Positions 1 through 9,762 of a DNA stretch of 64,000 bases are shown in pieces; position 1 is the stretch's first letter; every line of letters starts with the position of its first letter. A model generated the notes under the pieces. It saw nothing but the letters and a program-made list of their open reading frames with translations. It made no database searches and was not told where the DNA came from. The position numbers and the translations under genes were made by a program. Source of the stretch: Actinobacillus sp. (GTDB lineage Bacteria > Pseudomonadota > Gammaproteobacteria > Enterobacterales > Pasteurellaceae); assembly GCA_020026155.1 (NCBI GenBank), contig JAHHQX010000007.1:1-64000 (forward strand), in the 5' to 3' direction.

Positions 1-238
1 GCGTATTATAGATATTTTGAAAACCTTTGCAAGTACTTTTTTAAATTTTTTTTAAATTTTTTTAAAGTTTTTTATAATTATTTTATTTTTCAATAAGTTA
101 CATTTAAAATTTTGTTATATCTTTGTTCGTTATTTATTCATTTTGAATTATATAAAGAACTTTACATACTATTAATACTTGAAAATTGAGTAATAATTAC
201 TCAGAATATCCCTTTTGTGTCACCTGTTAAGCATCTGT
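1..238. other. AT-rich region upstream of ogt, no gene
   Basis: No plausible coding sequence is seen. The stretch is very AT-rich. Three AAA triplets separated by T-runs lie at 43-45, 54-56 and 64-66, which is close to one helical turn apart, so intrinsic curvature is plausible. Several TATAAT-like hexamers occur at about 60-160, but no single promoter can be singled out. Confidence 0.5.
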
Positions 239-742
239 ATGACGATTTTCACCACAACACTATCTTCTCCACTTGGTACCTTATGGCTTGGCGATTACCA
301 AAATAGCTTGTGTTTTATTCAATTTACTCCAGAAGGTGAACTTTACACGCATCTGAATCGTTTAGTAAAAAAATTGAATACCACACTTTGTGAGAAGGAA
401 ACCCCTCTTTTATTAGAAGCCAAACGACAATTAACTGCTTATTTTAATAAAGAATCTAAAACCTTTTCCTTACCCCTTTTTTTAGCGGGTACTGATTTTC
501 AGAAAAGGGTATGGCAGGCATTAACGACTATTCCTTATGGGGAAACCTGCTCCTATCAAGATATCGCGCGTAAAGTAGGTAATATAAATGCGGTTCGGGC
601 TGTCGGCGGGGCGAATAATGCTAATTTATTACCGATTGTGATCCCTTGTCACCGAGTTATTCAGAAAAATGGAGGGCTAGGTGGATATGATTGCGGAACA
701 TCGCTCAAACAATTTTTATTAGATTTAGAGTGCTCCGCGTAA
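239..742 (+). CDS. ogt: Methylated-DNA--protein-cysteine methyltransferase (Ogt type)
   Basis: Suicide DNA repair protein that transfers the methyl group from O6-methylguanine or O4-methylthymine to its own cysteine. The reading frame is open from a TTG at 215, but the ATG at 239 gives 167 residues, matching the roughly 170 residues of Ogt, so I prefer it; the ribosome binding site is weak in either case. The acceptor motif PCHRV is present with the cysteine near residue 137, preceded by the helix-turn-helix-like segment GETCSYQDIARKVG that precedes it in this family. No AraC-like Ada domain is present. It stands alone, with no operon partner in view. Confidence 0.9.
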   Translation: MTIFTTTLSSPLGTLWLGDYQNSLCFIQFTPEGELYTHLNRLVKKLNTTLCEKETPLLLEAKRQLTAYFNKESKTFSLPLFLAGTDFQKRVWQALTTIPYGETCSYQDIARKVGNINAVRAVGGANNANLLPIVIPCHRVIQKNGGLGGYDCGTSLKQFLLDLECSA

Positions 743-862
743 TGCGCAATGTAAGGTGATTAAAAATAGTTCTTCTGCATAGTTACCTCCTTCTGTACAA
801 TGCAATGGTTTATTTTTAGATAAACAATTTGTAATTTATATACAACTTTTATAGAGGCTCTA

Positions 863-1264
863 ATGAACTATTTTTTTCAAAATTATATTGATACCGTAAA
901 AAGTTTTTCTTTTAAAGGTCGTGCAACCCGCAAGCAATATTGGCTATACACTTTATTTCAGTTTTTTATTTTTATAATTTTTATTGGTGTAACCCTCCCT
1001 TTCCAAGGAACTCAACATGGTCCAGAATCCGCAGGGGGGATTTTCGCCAATCTTATAGCGATTTCCTATCTCATTTACCTCCTAGCCACTGCTATTCAAT
1101 CTTTAGCCATTACTACACGCCGTCTTCATGACGCAAATTTATCAGGTTGGTGGCAACTTCTGATGCTTCTCCCCTATCTTGGGAACATTATCCTTCTTGT
1201 TCTCGTAGTATTGCCTAGCAAAAATCAACCTAATCGTTTTGGCCCGTTGCCTGAACAAAACTAA
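863..1264 (+). CDS. DUF805 family inner membrane protein
   Basis: Small membrane protein of 133 residues of the DUF805 (YhaH/YhaI) family. It has the family N-terminal pattern: an amphipathic start, then FKGRATRKQYW, three to four hydrophobic segments, and the late motif TRRLHDANLSGWW. The C-terminus ends in a short polar NPNRFGP-like tail, also typical. The biochemical role of the family is not known. A ribosome binding site (AGAGG) sits just before the ATG. It is a single-gene unit that converges on pepE, with a hairpin between them. Confidence 0.85.
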   Translation: MNYFFQNYIDTVKSFSFKGRATRKQYWLYTLFQFFIFIIFIGVTLPFQGTQHGPESAGGIFANLIAISYLIYLLATAIQSLAITTRRLHDANLSGWWQLLMLLPYLGNIILLVLVVLPSKNQPNRFGPLPEQN

Positions 1265-1288
1265 TTTGATCGAATGCCACTCAAAAAT

Positions 1289-1326
1289 ATCGCCACAAAA
1301 ATGTTTTGCTTTCTTTTTGTGACGAT
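1289..1326. terminator. Hairpin between convergent DUF805 gene and pepE
   Basis: Arms of 13 bases at 1289-1301 and 1314-1326 pair with one mismatch around a 12-base loop. The A-run and T-run inside the arms make it AT-rich, and it can act in both directions. It lies just downstream of the stop of the DUF805 gene. Confidence 0.5.
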
Positions 1327-1338
1327 AGTTTTATAAAT

Positions 1339-1365
1339 CACGCCCCAATTTTCGTAAAAATTTTT
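1339..1365 (+). repeat. CACGCCCC-type dispersed motif, copy 1
   Basis: Reads CACGCCCCAATTTTCG followed by TAAAAATTTTT. It matches the motif found about 12 times in the window and lies 15 bases beyond the pepE stop, in the convergent gap. Confidence 0.75.
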
Positions 1366-1379
1366 GGACTTTTTCTAAA

Positions 1380-2105
1380 TTATTCCAAAAACTGGCTCAT
1401 ATTTTCTTGGAAACAAGTTTGCTTTTCTTTGTGATGTTTAAACACTACATAAGGTTTAGAAGCGGGACAATGGTAATCTAGTCCGTCGTCATGTAGATGC
1501 AACCAACTCCCTTCTGGAATGCCTACAACGGTTTGATGTGGATTTCGGATGCAGTATTCTAAAATACGTTCATCTCGGGTTTCACCCATGTGGTTTTCGA
1601 TCGTTGCATCAATATAATGCGGGTTAATTTGGAAAGGAACAAAATTAAGTGAAGATGTAATCGCGGCATCTACGATACACATATCATTGGTTGTACACAT
1701 TGTTGGTGCACAAATCACTGTACCCGCACTCCAGCCAACATACACTTTATTTTGTTTTAATACGGCTTTACGGATTGGTTCGATTAACCCAAAATCATGA
1801 AGTGATTTATTTAAATACCAAGTGTTTCCACCACTCACTAAAATCGCATCTGCCCATTCAATACCTTCAACAGGATCTTTAAATTCATGGATACCTTTAA
1901 TATCTAACGGCATATCACTAAAGCTATCGCGCACACTATTCACTCGTTCGTCATAGCTTAAACGGATAACTGCATACGGGATTACAACAACTCTTTGGAC
2001 ATTTTGTTTTAAAAATGAGGCCTTAATTTCAGGTAATGCAAATTCTAGTAACACTTTTGATGTCGGTAATTTGCCATTACTTAACATGAAAACTTGCATA
2101 AACAT
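1380..2105 (-). CDS. pepE: Dipeptidase E (aspartyl dipeptidase, peptidase S51)
   Basis: Cytoplasmic serine peptidase that hydrolyses dipeptides with an N-terminal aspartate. The protein is 241 residues (E. coli PepE 229). The nucleophile elbow GWSAG places the catalytic serine near residue 126; the following CAPTMCTTNDM segment and the NPHYID segment hold the candidate acidic and histidine partners. The preceding ILVSGGNT loop is a family hallmark. It begins six bases after the dcuC stop on the same strand, so the two are surely co-transcribed. Aspartate released here could feed fumarate/C4-dicarboxylate metabolism served by DcuC; that link is inference. Confidence 0.93.
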   Translation of the reverse strand: MFMQVFMLSNGKLPTSKVLLEFALPEIKASFLKQNVQRVVVIPYAVIRLSYDERVNSVRDSFSDMPLDIKGIHEFKDPVEGIEWADAILVSGGNTWYLNKSLHDFGLIEPIRKAVLKQNKVYVGWSAGTVICAPTMCTTNDMCIVDAAITSSLNFVPFQINPHYIDATIENHMGETRDERILEYCIRNPHQTVVGIPEGSWLHLHDDGLDYHCPASKPYVVFKHHKEKQTCFQENMSQFLE

Positions 2106-2111
2106 CTCCTA

Positions 2112-3491
2112 TTAAAAGGTTAATAAACTAATCAGTGTAGAAATAATAATACCACCTAACATTGGCACTGCGGTACGTTTTGCTAAGGTAAATGGAGAAA
2201 CATTCGCAACCCCCGCGATGGCGACCACGTTTGGTGCAATTGGTGAAATATTTCGGCTCATACCAGAAACAAATTGCATTGGTAATAGCATCATAACTGG
2301 GGCAATTCCCATGCGCCCTGCAATTTCTGGGACTAAATTGGCGAAAGAGAAAAATGCGGCATTGCCAGACCCCATTAAGATGGAGGTAACCATAATGATC
2401 ACTACCATTACGATAGTCATGGCGATTGGTCCAAAACCAGCGGTTTCTGCACTATGGATAATAATGTCAATTGCTCCGATGGCTTTTAAACCCTCTGCAA
2501 AAGTTTGCCCAGCCACAATAAAAGTTACAACAGTGGCAAATTGTTTTCCCATGCCATCAAAGAAAACTTGTAATGAATTGACGACCTTTTTACCTTGGCG
2601 TAAGGAGATATATTCAAAAATTAGTGCAATCACAACGGAAATAAACATGGCTGTGGTGACATCCATATTAATGCTACTAATTGTGAGTTTGTTAAACATG
2701 AAAATTAACACAAGCGGAATAATAGGTAACACCGCATAGATAGTCGGTGCTTTGCTTAATGTACCTTGAGTTTGATCATCAATATTTAGGTCATCGTCAC
2801 CATCACAATTTGTATCAACGGTATTACGATCAAGGAATTTATTCACGATAACTAATAGGACAGCAATGACGGCTAAAGAAGCAATACTGACTAGAATTTG
2901 ATATTTCACTACGTATTCCACCACATTAATGCCAATAATGTCGGCAGCAAAATTCACATTGCCTTGTGCTGGTCCCATTTCCACGGCTACGGCAGTCGCA
3001 ATTGGTGTACAGGCAGTTAATGGTGTTAATCCTACACCTCGCATTAATGGGTAAAGCGTCACCATCAGTAAAACGCCTAATCCAGATGCGCTGGTGATGA
3101 AGATAGAAAGAAATTCCCCGACTAAAAAACACAACGCCATAAACAAATAAGGTTTATGGCGGATCTTTTCTAACGGTTTTGTGAGAACTTTAACAAGTGC
3201 CGCTGATGCGCCGACCTGTTGCATATAAAGAGCAAAACCAGCAATTGCCATAATTTTTAGCCCAAGTCCTGCATTTTGTTCTGCAAAGGTGTTCTTCATA
3301 TATTGAAAAATATCCAATAGATGCGACCCTGTTGATTTATCAGCTGGCAATGGCATACCTGTACCAAAAATAAATGCAATCAACATAAGAAGCATCCCAC
3401 CACCCATGAGGGTAGCTTGGGCTTGATATCCCTTTAACACAAAATATGCCACGGCTATCGTAACCGCACTTGCAACAATAATTTCCCACAT
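2112..3491 (-). CDS. dcuC: C4-dicarboxylate transporter, DcuC family
   Basis: Inner-membrane transporter of 459 residues (E. coli DcuC 461), expected to move C4-dicarboxylates such as succinate outwards during anaerobic fumarate respiration. It contains about a dozen hydrophobic segments and a charged cytoplasmic loop near residues 215-245 rich in aspartate and asparagine. Conserved patches include GEFLSIFITSASGLG and SGMSRNISPIAPNVVAIAG. It is the first gene of a dcuC-pepE operon. I looked for an FNR site in the 200-base upstream gap and did not find a convincing one. One canonical Hin USS 9-mer lies inside the gene near its 5' end (3463-3471). Confidence 0.92.
   Translation of the reverse strand: MWEIIVASAVTIAVAYFVLKGYQAQATLMGGGMLLMLIAFIFGTGMPLPADKSTGSHLLDIFQYMKNTFAEQNAGLGLKIMAIAGFALYMQQVGASAALVKVLTKPLEKIRHKPYLFMALCFLVGEFLSIFITSASGLGVLLMVTLYPLMRGVGLTPLTACTPIATAVAVEMGPAQGNVNFAADIIGINVVEYVVKYQILVSIASLAVIAVLLVIVNKFLDRNTVDTNCDGDDDLNIDDQTQGTLSKAPTIYAVLPIIPLVLIFMFNKLTISSINMDVTTAMFISVVIALIFEYISLRQGKKVVNSLQVFFDGMGKQFATVVTFIVAGQTFAEGLKAIGAIDIIIHSAETAGFGPIAMTIVMVVIIMVTSILMGSGNAAFFSFANLVPEIAGRMGIAPVMMLLPMQFVSGMSRNISPIAPNVVAIAGVANVSPFTLAKRTAVPMLGGIIISTLISLLTF
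3463..3471 (-). repeat. Single Hin-type USS core inside dcuC
   Basis: The plus strand reads ACCGCACTT, the complement of the H. influenzae uptake core AAGTGCGGT. It is one of only three exact copies seen in 64 kb. Confidence 0.8.
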
Positions 3492-3636
3492 ATTTAATCC
3501 CCTACAAAGTTTATGACTAATAAGATAATAGGTAATGGATTTTTTTGTGCAATGGGTTTCGTCTGAGGAAAGGTTTTTAAGTAAGAATGTTTAAATGAGT
3601 GTTAAAAAGAGGAAAAGGATTTTTAATAAATTGGTT

Positions 3637-3669
3637 AAATCTCACACTTTTAAGGTAAGTGTGAGATTT
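3637..3669. terminator. Strong hairpin downstream of rimO
   Basis: A perfect 13-base-pair stem (3637-3649 with 3657-3669) with a 7-base loop. It lacks a clean T-run on the minus strand, so it may stabilise the 3' end of rimO rather than terminate efficiently. Confidence 0.55.
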
Positions 3670-3675
3670 GTATAA

Positions 3676-3698
3676 ATTTTTCCGAAAAACGGGGCGTG
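3676..3698 (-). repeat. CACGCCCC-type dispersed motif, copy 2
   Basis: On the minus strand CACGCCCCGTTTTTCGG followed by AAAAATTT begins one base after the rimO stop codon. Its position against a stop codon is typical of the set. Confidence 0.75.
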
Positions 3699-3699
3699 A

Positions 3700-5040
3700 T
3701 TAATCCATCACAACATCACCCCATAAATCGTATTCATCAGCATCAGTAATTGTGACTTGAAGAATTTCGCCTACGGTTGGTTTAAAATCTTCCGGTGCTG
3801 CAATATATACAAGCCCATCAATTTCTGGAGCATCTGCCATAGAGCGTCCAATAATGCCTTCTTCATTCACTTCATCCACCATCACTGGTAACGTTTTGCC
3901 AATTTTTTGTTGAAGACGTTGCGCAGAGATTTCTTGTTGAAGTTGCATAAAGCGGTGGAAGCGTTCTTCTTTCACATCTTCTGGTACTTGATCAGGCATA
4001 TCTGTTGCTGTTGCCCCTTCTACAGGACTAAATTTAAAGCAACCCACACGGTCAAGTTGTGCTTCTTTTAAGAAATCCAATAGCATTTGGAAGTCTTCTT
4101 CTGTTTCACCTGGGAAACCAACAATGAAAGTAGAACGCAAGGTTAATTCTGGGCAAATCTCACGCCATTGTTTAATGCGTTCTAATACACGATTCACCGC
4201 ACCTGGGCGTTTCATTGCTTTTAGAATTTTAGGGCTTGCGTGTTGAAGTGGAATATCTAAATACGGAAGAATTTTTCCTTCTGCCATAAGTGGAATTAAA
4301 TCATCAACGTGCGGATATGGATACACATAGTGTAGGCGCACCCAAATACCCAGTGTCCCAAGCTCACGGCAAAGGCTAACAAGATTATTTTTAATCGGTT
4401 TACCTTGCCAGAAAACGGTTTTATTTTGATTCTCTTTACCTTGATCAAGTAAATACGCAGAAGTATCTTGTGATACTACTAATAATTCTTTTACACCTGC
4501 ATCAGCAAGGCGTTTCGCTTCATCTAATACTTGTGTGATATCACGACTATCTAATTTTCCTCGCATTGAAGGAATAATACAGAATGTACAGTTGTGATCG
4601 CACCCTTCAGAAATTTTTAAATAAGCATAGTGTTTTGGCGTTAATTTCACACCTTGCGCTGGTACTAAGCTGACGAAAGGATCACGTTCTGGTTTTGGTA
4701 CATATTTATGGACTTGTTCCATAACGGTTTCATAACTGTGTGGACCACTCACTTCTAGTACTTTTGGATGTACTTGGCGGATTTGATCCTCTTTTGCTCC
4801 AAGGCAGCCCGTTACAATAACACGACCATTTTCTTCTAGTGCTTCACCGATAGTTTCTAATGATTCTTGTACCGCACTATCAATAAATCCACAGGTGTTT
4901 ACAATCACTAAATCCGCATTTTCATAAGTAGGAATAATGTTATAACCGTCAGTTCTTAATTCCGTTAAAATACGTTCCGAATCAACTAAATTTTTAGGGC
5001 ACCCAAGGCTTACGAAGCCAATATTTGGTGTTTTGCTCAT
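3700..5040 (-). CDS. rimO: Ribosomal protein S12 methylthiotransferase
   Basis: Radical-SAM enzyme that adds a methylthio group to an aspartate of ribosomal protein S12. At 446 residues it matches E. coli RimO (441). An N-terminal UPF0004 domain carries three cluster-binding cysteines (about residues 14, 50 and 79). The radical-SAM CxxxCxxC motif is CDHNCTFC (cysteines about 147, 151, 154), and a C-terminal TRAM domain ends with DLWGDVV. The [12 protein letters not shown] start is diagnostic of RimO rather than MiaB. It is transcribed alone, between a USS-type terminator upstream and a hairpin plus a CACGCCCC motif downstream. Confidence 0.97.
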   Translation of the reverse strand: MSKTPNIGFVSLGCPKNLVDSERILTELRTDGYNIIPTYENADLVIVNTCGFIDSAVQESLETIGEALEENGRVIVTGCLGAKEDQIRQVHPKVLEVSGPHSYETVMEQVHKYVPKPERDPFVSLVPAQGVKLTPKHYAYLKISEGCDHNCTFCIIPSMRGKLDSRDITQVLDEAKRLADAGVKELLVVSQDTSAYLLDQGKENQNKTVFWQGKPIKNNLVSLCRELGTLGIWVRLHYVYPYPHVDDLIPLMAEGKILPYLDIPLQHASPKILKAMKRPGAVNRVLERIKQWREICPELTLRSTFIVGFPGETEEDFQMLLDFLKEAQLDRVGCFKFSPVEGATATDMPDQVPEDVKEERFHRFMQLQQEISAQRLQQKIGKTLPVMVDEVNEEGIIGRSMADAPEIDGLVYIAAPEDFKPTVGEILQVTITDADEYDLWGDVVMD

Positions 5041-5060
5041 GTTCTACTCTCAATAAATTA

Positions 5061-5090
5061 AAAAAAAGACCGCACTTAAAAAAGTGCGGT
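5061..5090 (-). terminator. Inverted Hin-USS pair forming a terminator
   Basis: ACCGCACTT (5069-5077) and AAGTGCGGT (5082-5090) form a stem with a short loop. On the minus strand it is followed by CTTTTTTTT, an intrinsic terminator for the DUF1523 gene. Paired USS used as terminators are well known in H. influenzae. Confidence 0.9.
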
Positions 5091-5108
5091 GTTCTTCAGA
5101 AATACGCT

Positions 5109-5648
5109 TTATTTCTGGTGTGTTTTTTGATGGCTATCAAACCATCCTCGTACAAATTGAATACTCACAATAAATCCAATTAAAATAAGGATATATAGAA
5201 TATAACTTACAATTGGGCTAGACACTTCTTCTGCTTTCATAATTGGTTTAATTGATACAATATTTGGGTAGGTATCAAAAATTTTAATTCGCCAACCATA
5301 ATATTTGACTTGCACTAAATGATCACCTTCAAGGCTTTGAGCCATTGCGGCGACATCAGCAGAATTAAATTTAAAGTAAAATGGGAAGCCCCAACGAGTA
5401 TCTTCATCACGATATACTTTTACACTGCTATCGTTATCAGGCGCATGCGTATAGATGAAATAAACATCTCGCGTTGGACCATCTGCAACATTAGATTTAC
5501 TAATTAGTCCATCTTTATCCATACGTTTTACTTCAATCCCCGTAACATAAGCGGTACGATAACTTGGCATCACATAATTTACGCCAACAGCTAAACTCGC
5601 AAAAATGGCAAAGATAACGATAAATAAAAAATCTTTTACATATCTCAT
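5109..5648 (-). CDS. DUF1523 family membrane protein
   Basis: 179-residue protein with one hydrophobic segment at the N-terminus (about residues 8-28) and one near the C-terminus (about 145-165), leaving a central domain that is probably periplasmic. The overall pattern, including DVYFIYTHAPDNDSSVKVYRDEDTRWGFPFYFKF, fits the DUF1523 family. No catalytic motif is visible and the function is unknown. It lies 24 bases downstream of tatD on the same strand, so it may be read from the mltG-tmk-holB-tatD operon. A USS-type terminator follows it. Confidence 0.7.
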   Translation of the reverse strand: MRYVKDFLFIVIFAIFASLAVGVNYVMPSYRTAYVTGIEVKRMDKDGLISKSNVADGPTRDVYFIYTHAPDNDSSVKVYRDEDTRWGFPFYFKFNSADVAAMAQSLEGDHLVQVKYYGWRIKIFDTYPNIVSIKPIMKAEEVSSPIVSYILYILILIGFIVSIQFVRGWFDSHQKTHQK

Positions 5649-5672
5649 TTGATACTCCTTACTCCTAGACCC

Positions 5673-6464
5673 TTAGCCTAAAGATTGTACATCAATTTTA
5701 AATAAACGCTCAAAATTTTCTGTAGTAATCTGTGCAAATTCGTCTACTTTATGATTTTTTAGCGTCGCTAAATATTCGCAAACTTGGCGAGTATAAGCAG
5801 GTTGATTCTGTTTTCCACGATACGGAATAGGAGCCAAATATGGACTATCCGTTTCGACAAGTAAACGATCTACTGGCACTTTACGCACTACATCACGTAA
5901 ATCTTCGGCATTTTTAAAGGTAATAATACCAGAAATTGAGATATAAAAACCTAGATCTAAAACGGCTTTTGCCATTTCCCAATTTTCTGTAAAACAGTGA
6001 ATTACACCGCCACATTTATCTGCTTGCATTTCTTTTAATAAGCTAATGGTATCCGCTCGTGCTTGACGGGTATGAACAATAATTGGCTTATTCACTTCAT
6101 TCGCAATTTGGATTTGCTCAGCAAAAACAGAGTGTTGTTTGGCTTTACTTTCTTCACTGTAATAATAATCCAATCCCATTTCTCCCAACGCAATCACTTT
6201 TGGATCTTGCACTAAGCGACGAAGGCGTGAAAAATCAATTTTTTCATCTTCAATATCTAACGGGTGAATACCACAAGCAAGCGACACTTCTTTAAAAGGA
6301 CTTAACATATCGTATGCTTTCTCAAAACGATCAAGCGTCACCCCAACCGCTAACATATGTTTTACATCCTGTGCTTTTGCTTTGGCAATCACATCGGCAA
6401 CATTTTCATGTAATTTTTCATAATCTAATGCGTCTAAATGACAATGACTATCGACAATAAACAT
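5673..6464 (-). CDS. tatD: TatD family metal-dependent DNase (YcfH type)
   Basis: 263-residue TIM-barrel hydrolase with the metal-binding motifs DSHCHLD at the start, GEMGLDYY near residue 94, VHTR, a conserved HCF histidine, and ETDSPYLAP near the C-terminus. TatD proteins are Mg-dependent 3'-5' exonucleases; the YcfH branch is linked to holB in enterics. The start codon directly abuts the holB stop, which fits the conserved mltG-tmk-holB-ycfH order. A second, more divergent family member lies at 31022-31822. Confidence 0.9.
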   Translation of the reverse strand: MFIVDSHCHLDALDYEKLHENVADVIAKAKAQDVKHMLAVGVTLDRFEKAYDMLSPFKEVSLACGIHPLDIEDEKIDFSRLRRLVQDPKVIALGEMGLDYYYSEESKAKQHSVFAEQIQIANEVNKPIIVHTRQARADTISLLKEMQADKCGGVIHCFTENWEMAKAVLDLGFYISISGIITFKNAEDLRDVVRKVPVDRLLVETDSPYLAPIPYRGKQNQPAYTRQVCEYLATLKNHKVDEFAQITTENFERLFKIDVQSLG

Positions 6465-7466
6465 TTATTCTATTTCCTTAAGTTCTGGGGCAAAAATTTT
6501 TGTGATTAATTGAGTAAGCCCATCTAATAAAATTAATTCCTGATTGACTGCATTAATTTCACGTAAATCTTTACGCATTTTTTGTAAAATCTGTTGAATA
6601 CCCACTAATGCATCAATACTAAGATTCTCAGCAAAACGTTCTACACCTCTAGCGATATCAAGGCATTGCCATCCTGAAGCAATCCCTAATTTACATTTTA
6701 AGCTATCATTTACAAAGGATTCTATCCAATCAAGTTGTTGAAATAATAAAGTTTTATCAAATGAAGATAAAATCTCTAGCGGGGATAATCGTGTATAAAA
6801 AAGCCAAAAATGACGTAATAATGCCGTCCTTTTTTCTAATAAATTTTCTTGTACAAAATTAAGCGCTGATAAAGGTCTATGCGCACTCATTCGCAATGCA
6901 GTCATTAAAATATCTGCTGAGATATGCGGTAATTGTGCTTGTAACCAACTCATGCTCACTGCCATCGCTGGCGTAGCAATTAACCATGGCTGACAACGGC
7001 TATAAATAGTAGGTAAAAGGGAGAGTCCCTGCTCGTTCTTAATTAAGAAATACGTATTAGGCCGTGGTTCTTCTAAATTTTTTAAAATAGCATTCGCGGC
7101 TGCTTCCGTTAATCGATTCGCCCCATCAATAAACACAACCTTATTTCCGCCTTGTTGTGCTGACTGGGTTAACTTTTCTAAAATCTCACGTACTTGATCC
7201 ACTCCAATATCTTTATCCTCAATGGGAGATATCCGATAAAAATCAGGATGATTATTCGCTTGATAAAGACAACATTGATGGCAACGACCACATGGACGTG
7301 TTTCATGGGATTGGCACAATAAAAAAGCAGCAATATGCAGAATTAGTTCCTCAATGCCTAATCCAGTATCGCCCTTAAATAACAACGCATGATGTCCCAG
7401 CCCACGCTGAAAGGCATGTGTAATCTTTTTATAATCAGTTGTAAGCCAAGGGTAAAGTGGTTGCAT
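6465..7466 (-). CDS. holB: DNA polymerase III subunit delta prime
   Basis: Clamp-loader subunit of the replicative polymerase. The 333-residue protein matches E. coli HolB (334). It has a degenerate P-loop (GDTGLGIEE, expected because delta prime does not hydrolyse ATP), a four-cysteine zinc module around residues 52-66 (CQ...CGRCHQC), and the SRC-like motif YSRCQPW. It lies between tmk (20 bases upstream) and tatD (abutting), the conserved enteric arrangement. Confidence 0.95.
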   Translation of the reverse strand: MQPLYPWLTTDYKKITHAFQRGLGHHALLFKGDTGLGIEELILHIAAFLLCQSHETRPCGRCHQCCLYQANNHPDFYRISPIEDKDIGVDQVREILEKLTQSAQQGGNKVVFIDGANRLTEAAANAILKNLEEPRPNTYFLIKNEQGLSLLPTIYSRCQPWLIATPAMAVSMSWLQAQLPHISADILMTALRMSAHRPLSALNFVQENLLEKRTALLRHFWLFYTRLSPLEILSSFDKTLLFQQLDWIESFVNDSLKCKLGIASGWQCLDIARGVERFAENLSIDALVGIQQILQKMRKDLREINAVNQELILLDGLTQLITKIFAPELKEIE

Positions 7467-7486
7467 AATCTCTTTTTTCTTTAGTT

Positions 7487-8119
7487 TTATTGCGTATTCT
7501 TAACAAAATTTTCAATTGCTTGCTTGATTTGCAGTTTAACACTCTCAAGCGATTCTCCCGCATGGATTAATGCTGCCTTCGGCTCATGTTGCATTAAATC
7601 GAGATAAGCTTCTCGAGTACGCGTAAAGAAATCAATGGCTTGATTTTCAATACGATCAAGCTCACCGCGCCCACGCGCTCTCGATAATCCTTGCACAGGG
7701 TCAATATCAAGATACAAAATAAAATCTGGTTTGAAATCGCCGAGGACCGCATTACGTAGCGTTTGCATCAACGTTTTATCCATTCCACGGCCGCCACCTT
7801 GGTAAGCTTGTGAGGACCAGTCATGACGATCGCCTACTACCCAGATTCCTTTCTCCAAGGCAGGTTTTATCACATTTTCAACGAGTTGAACACGTGCTGC
7901 GTAGAGCATTAATAATTCTGCTTTATCCGTGATATCTTCTTCGTTTTCATGTTTAATCAATTGACGAAGTTTCTCAGCAAGTGGCGTTCCACCAGGCTCA
8001 CGCGTAGAAACAATTTGCGTAATTCCCTGTGCTTTCAATAATTCGATTACATATTGATGCGCCGTTGTTTTGCCCGCACCTTCTAATCCCTCAATGACAA
8101 TAAACTTGCCTGGTTGCAT
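7487..8119 (-). CDS. tmk: Thymidylate kinase
   Basis: Phosphorylates dTMP to dTDP for DNA synthesis. The frame is open back to 8188, but the start at [11 protein letters not shown] (ATG at 8117-8119) is preceded by AAGGA and gives 210 residues, the normal length. The longer form would overlap mltG by about 70 bases. Visible motifs are the P-loop [10 protein letters not shown], the DR motif TREPGGTP, and the LID-like [10 protein letters not shown]. The start lies one base beyond the mltG stop, so translation is probably coupled. Confidence 0.96.
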   Translation of the reverse strand: MQPGKFIVIEGLEGAGKTTAHQYVIELLKAQGITQIVSTREPGGTPLAEKLRQLIKHENEEDITDKAELLMLYAARVQLVENVIKPALEKGIWVVGDRHDWSSQAYQGGGRGMDKTLMQTLRNAVLGDFKPDFILYLDIDPVQGLSRARGRGELDRIENQAIDFFTRTREAYLDLMQHEPKAALIHAGESLESVKLQIKQAIENFVKNTQ

Positions 8120-8120
8120 G

Positions 8121-9158
8121 TTATTTTTTTCCTTGAATATGTTGGCGATACCATAGTAAATATTCCCGTACCGCTTGATTATGTTCACTTAACGTATTAC
8201 TAAATTTGTGCCCACCTGTACCATCAGCAACAAAAAACAATGCTTTTATATCTGCAGGGTGAGCAGCTGCCTCTAATACGGATTGCGTTACCATCGCGAT
8301 CGGTGTTGGTGGTAGCCCATTAATAATATACGTATTATAAGGCGTTGGTGTCATTAAATCTTTTTTACGGATATTCCCATGATAATTATCGCCCATACCA
8401 TAGATTACCGTAGGATCGGTTTGTAATCGCATACCTTTTTTCAAACGATTCACAAAAACCGCAGCCACTTTTGGTTGCTCTTCTTTAAGACTTGTTTCTT
8501 TTTGTATTAAAGACGCCAAAATTAACAAATCATATGGGGTTTTAAGCGGTAAATCTTGTGCGCGGTTTTTCCACGCTTCCGCCAGAGCTTTTTGTAAACG
8601 CGTACTTGCTCTTTTTAATAAATCTAAATCCGTTGAATCAGGCGTATAACTATATGTATCGGGGTAGAACCAACCTTCTAAGTTCGTATTTCCTGTTGTT
8701 GGTAAGCCGAGTAATGAATAAATTTGCGCATTTGTTTTACCCGTTAATGTATGTCTAAGATGAGGCAACTTATCTAAAATTTGTCGCCATTCTTTAAACG
8801 TTGTACCTTGAATAAAACGCGCTTGGAATTGGACCTCTTTTCCCTTATTCACGAGTTCTAGTAATTCCTGGACATCAGTGATTTTATCCAACGAATAAGC
8901 GCCCGCCTTAATATGTCCTAATTCTGGATGCAATTTTAAATACCAAGGTAATAAACTTGCATCTTGTAGGATATGATCTTCTTCAAGAAGTTTTGCGAGT
9001 CTTTTTGTTGTTGTCCCACGTGGCACATCTAATAATTGCCCCGCTTGAATAGTTAATTTTTGCTTAGGAAATTGCGTAATTTTTTGGTAACCACTCCATA
9101 CCGTAAATCCGATCCCTACTACAAGCACAGTGCAAACAACCGTTGTTGCTTTACGCAT
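8121..9158 (-). CDS. mltG: Endolytic murein transglycosylase
   Basis: Inner-membrane lytic transglycosylase that cleaves nascent glycan strands and helps set peptidoglycan chain length. The 345-residue protein starts with a single transmembrane helix (about residues 5-22) followed by a periplasmic YceG domain. The catalytic glutamate is in SLIQKETS (about residue 222), and the characteristic [17 protein letters not shown] and [17 protein letters not shown] segments follow. It heads the mltG-tmk-holB-tatD cluster. Confidence 0.95.
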   Translation of the reverse strand: MRKATTVVCTVLVVGIGFTVWSGYQKITQFPKQKLTIQAGQLLDVPRGTTTKRLAKLLEEDHILQDASLLPWYLKLHPELGHIKAGAYSLDKITDVQELLELVNKGKEVQFQARFIQGTTFKEWRQILDKLPHLRHTLTGKTNAQIYSLLGLPTTGNTNLEGWFYPDTYSYTPDSTDLDLLKRASTRLQKALAEAWKNRAQDLPLKTPYDLLILASLIQKETSLKEEQPKVAAVFVNRLKKGMRLQTDPTVIYGMGDNYHGNIRKKDLMTPTPYNTYIINGLPPTPIAMVTQSVLEAAAHPADIKALFFVADGTGGHKFSNTLSEHNQAVREYLLWYRQHIQGKK

Positions 9159-9181
9159 ATACTTTCCCTTCGTATTAATTG

Positions 9182-9757
9182 TTAGAAAATTTTTTCCTTG
9201 TAATGTTTACGGCATACAGAGATATAACTTTCATTACCCCCGATCTGAATTTGTTCACCATCTTTCATTACTTGCCCATTGGCATTCAGACGTAAAACAA
9301 AATTCGCTTTTTTGCCACAATGGCAGATTGTTTTTAATTCTACTAATTTATCTGCCCAAGCCAGCAAATACTGACTACCTTCAAAGAGTTCTGCACGGAA
9401 ATCATTTCTTAGCCCGTAGCACAACACAGGAATATTTAATTTATCTACGACCTCACTCAGTTGAAAAACTTGCTGCTTTGTCAAAAACTGTGCTTCATCT
9501 ACTAAAATACAATCTAAGTGCTTAGCGCTATCTGCTATGCGGATATCTTCAAATAAATCAGTTTCTTTATTAAATAACTTTGCATCACAACTGATGCCAA
9601 TGCGTGAAGATACTTTTCCGACACCAAAACGATCATCTATTGCCGCTGTGTAAACGCAGGTATGCATATTGCGTTCACGGTAGTTATAATCAGACTGCAA
9701 TAATGTCGTCGATTTCCCTGCATTCATTGATGAATAATAAAAATAAAGCTTTGCCAT
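9182..9757 (-). CDS. tdk: Thymidine kinase
   Basis: Salvage enzyme phosphorylating thymidine with ATP. It is 191 residues, a type II kinase: P-loop SSMNAGKST near the N-terminus, the Walker B-like LVDEAQFL, and a lasso zinc site with cysteines in ICHCGKKA and a late CRKH. It lies five bases after the tsaD stop on the same strand, so the two are probably co-transcribed, and 23 bases before mltG. Confidence 0.96.
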   Translation of the reverse strand: MAKLYFYYSSMNAGKSTTLLQSDYNYRERNMHTCVYTAAIDDRFGVGKVSSRIGISCDAKLFNKETDLFEDIRIADSAKHLDCILVDEAQFLTKQQVFQLSEVVDKLNIPVLCYGLRNDFRAELFEGSQYLLAWADKLVELKTICHCGKKANFVLRLNANGQVMKDGEQIQIGGNESYISVCRKHYKEKIF

Positions 9758-9762
9758 TTACA

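Noticed and set aside
3492..3640. FNR or CRP site upstream of dcuC
   Set aside because: No TTGAT-N4-ATCAA or TGTGA-N6-TCACA arrangement was found in the gap.
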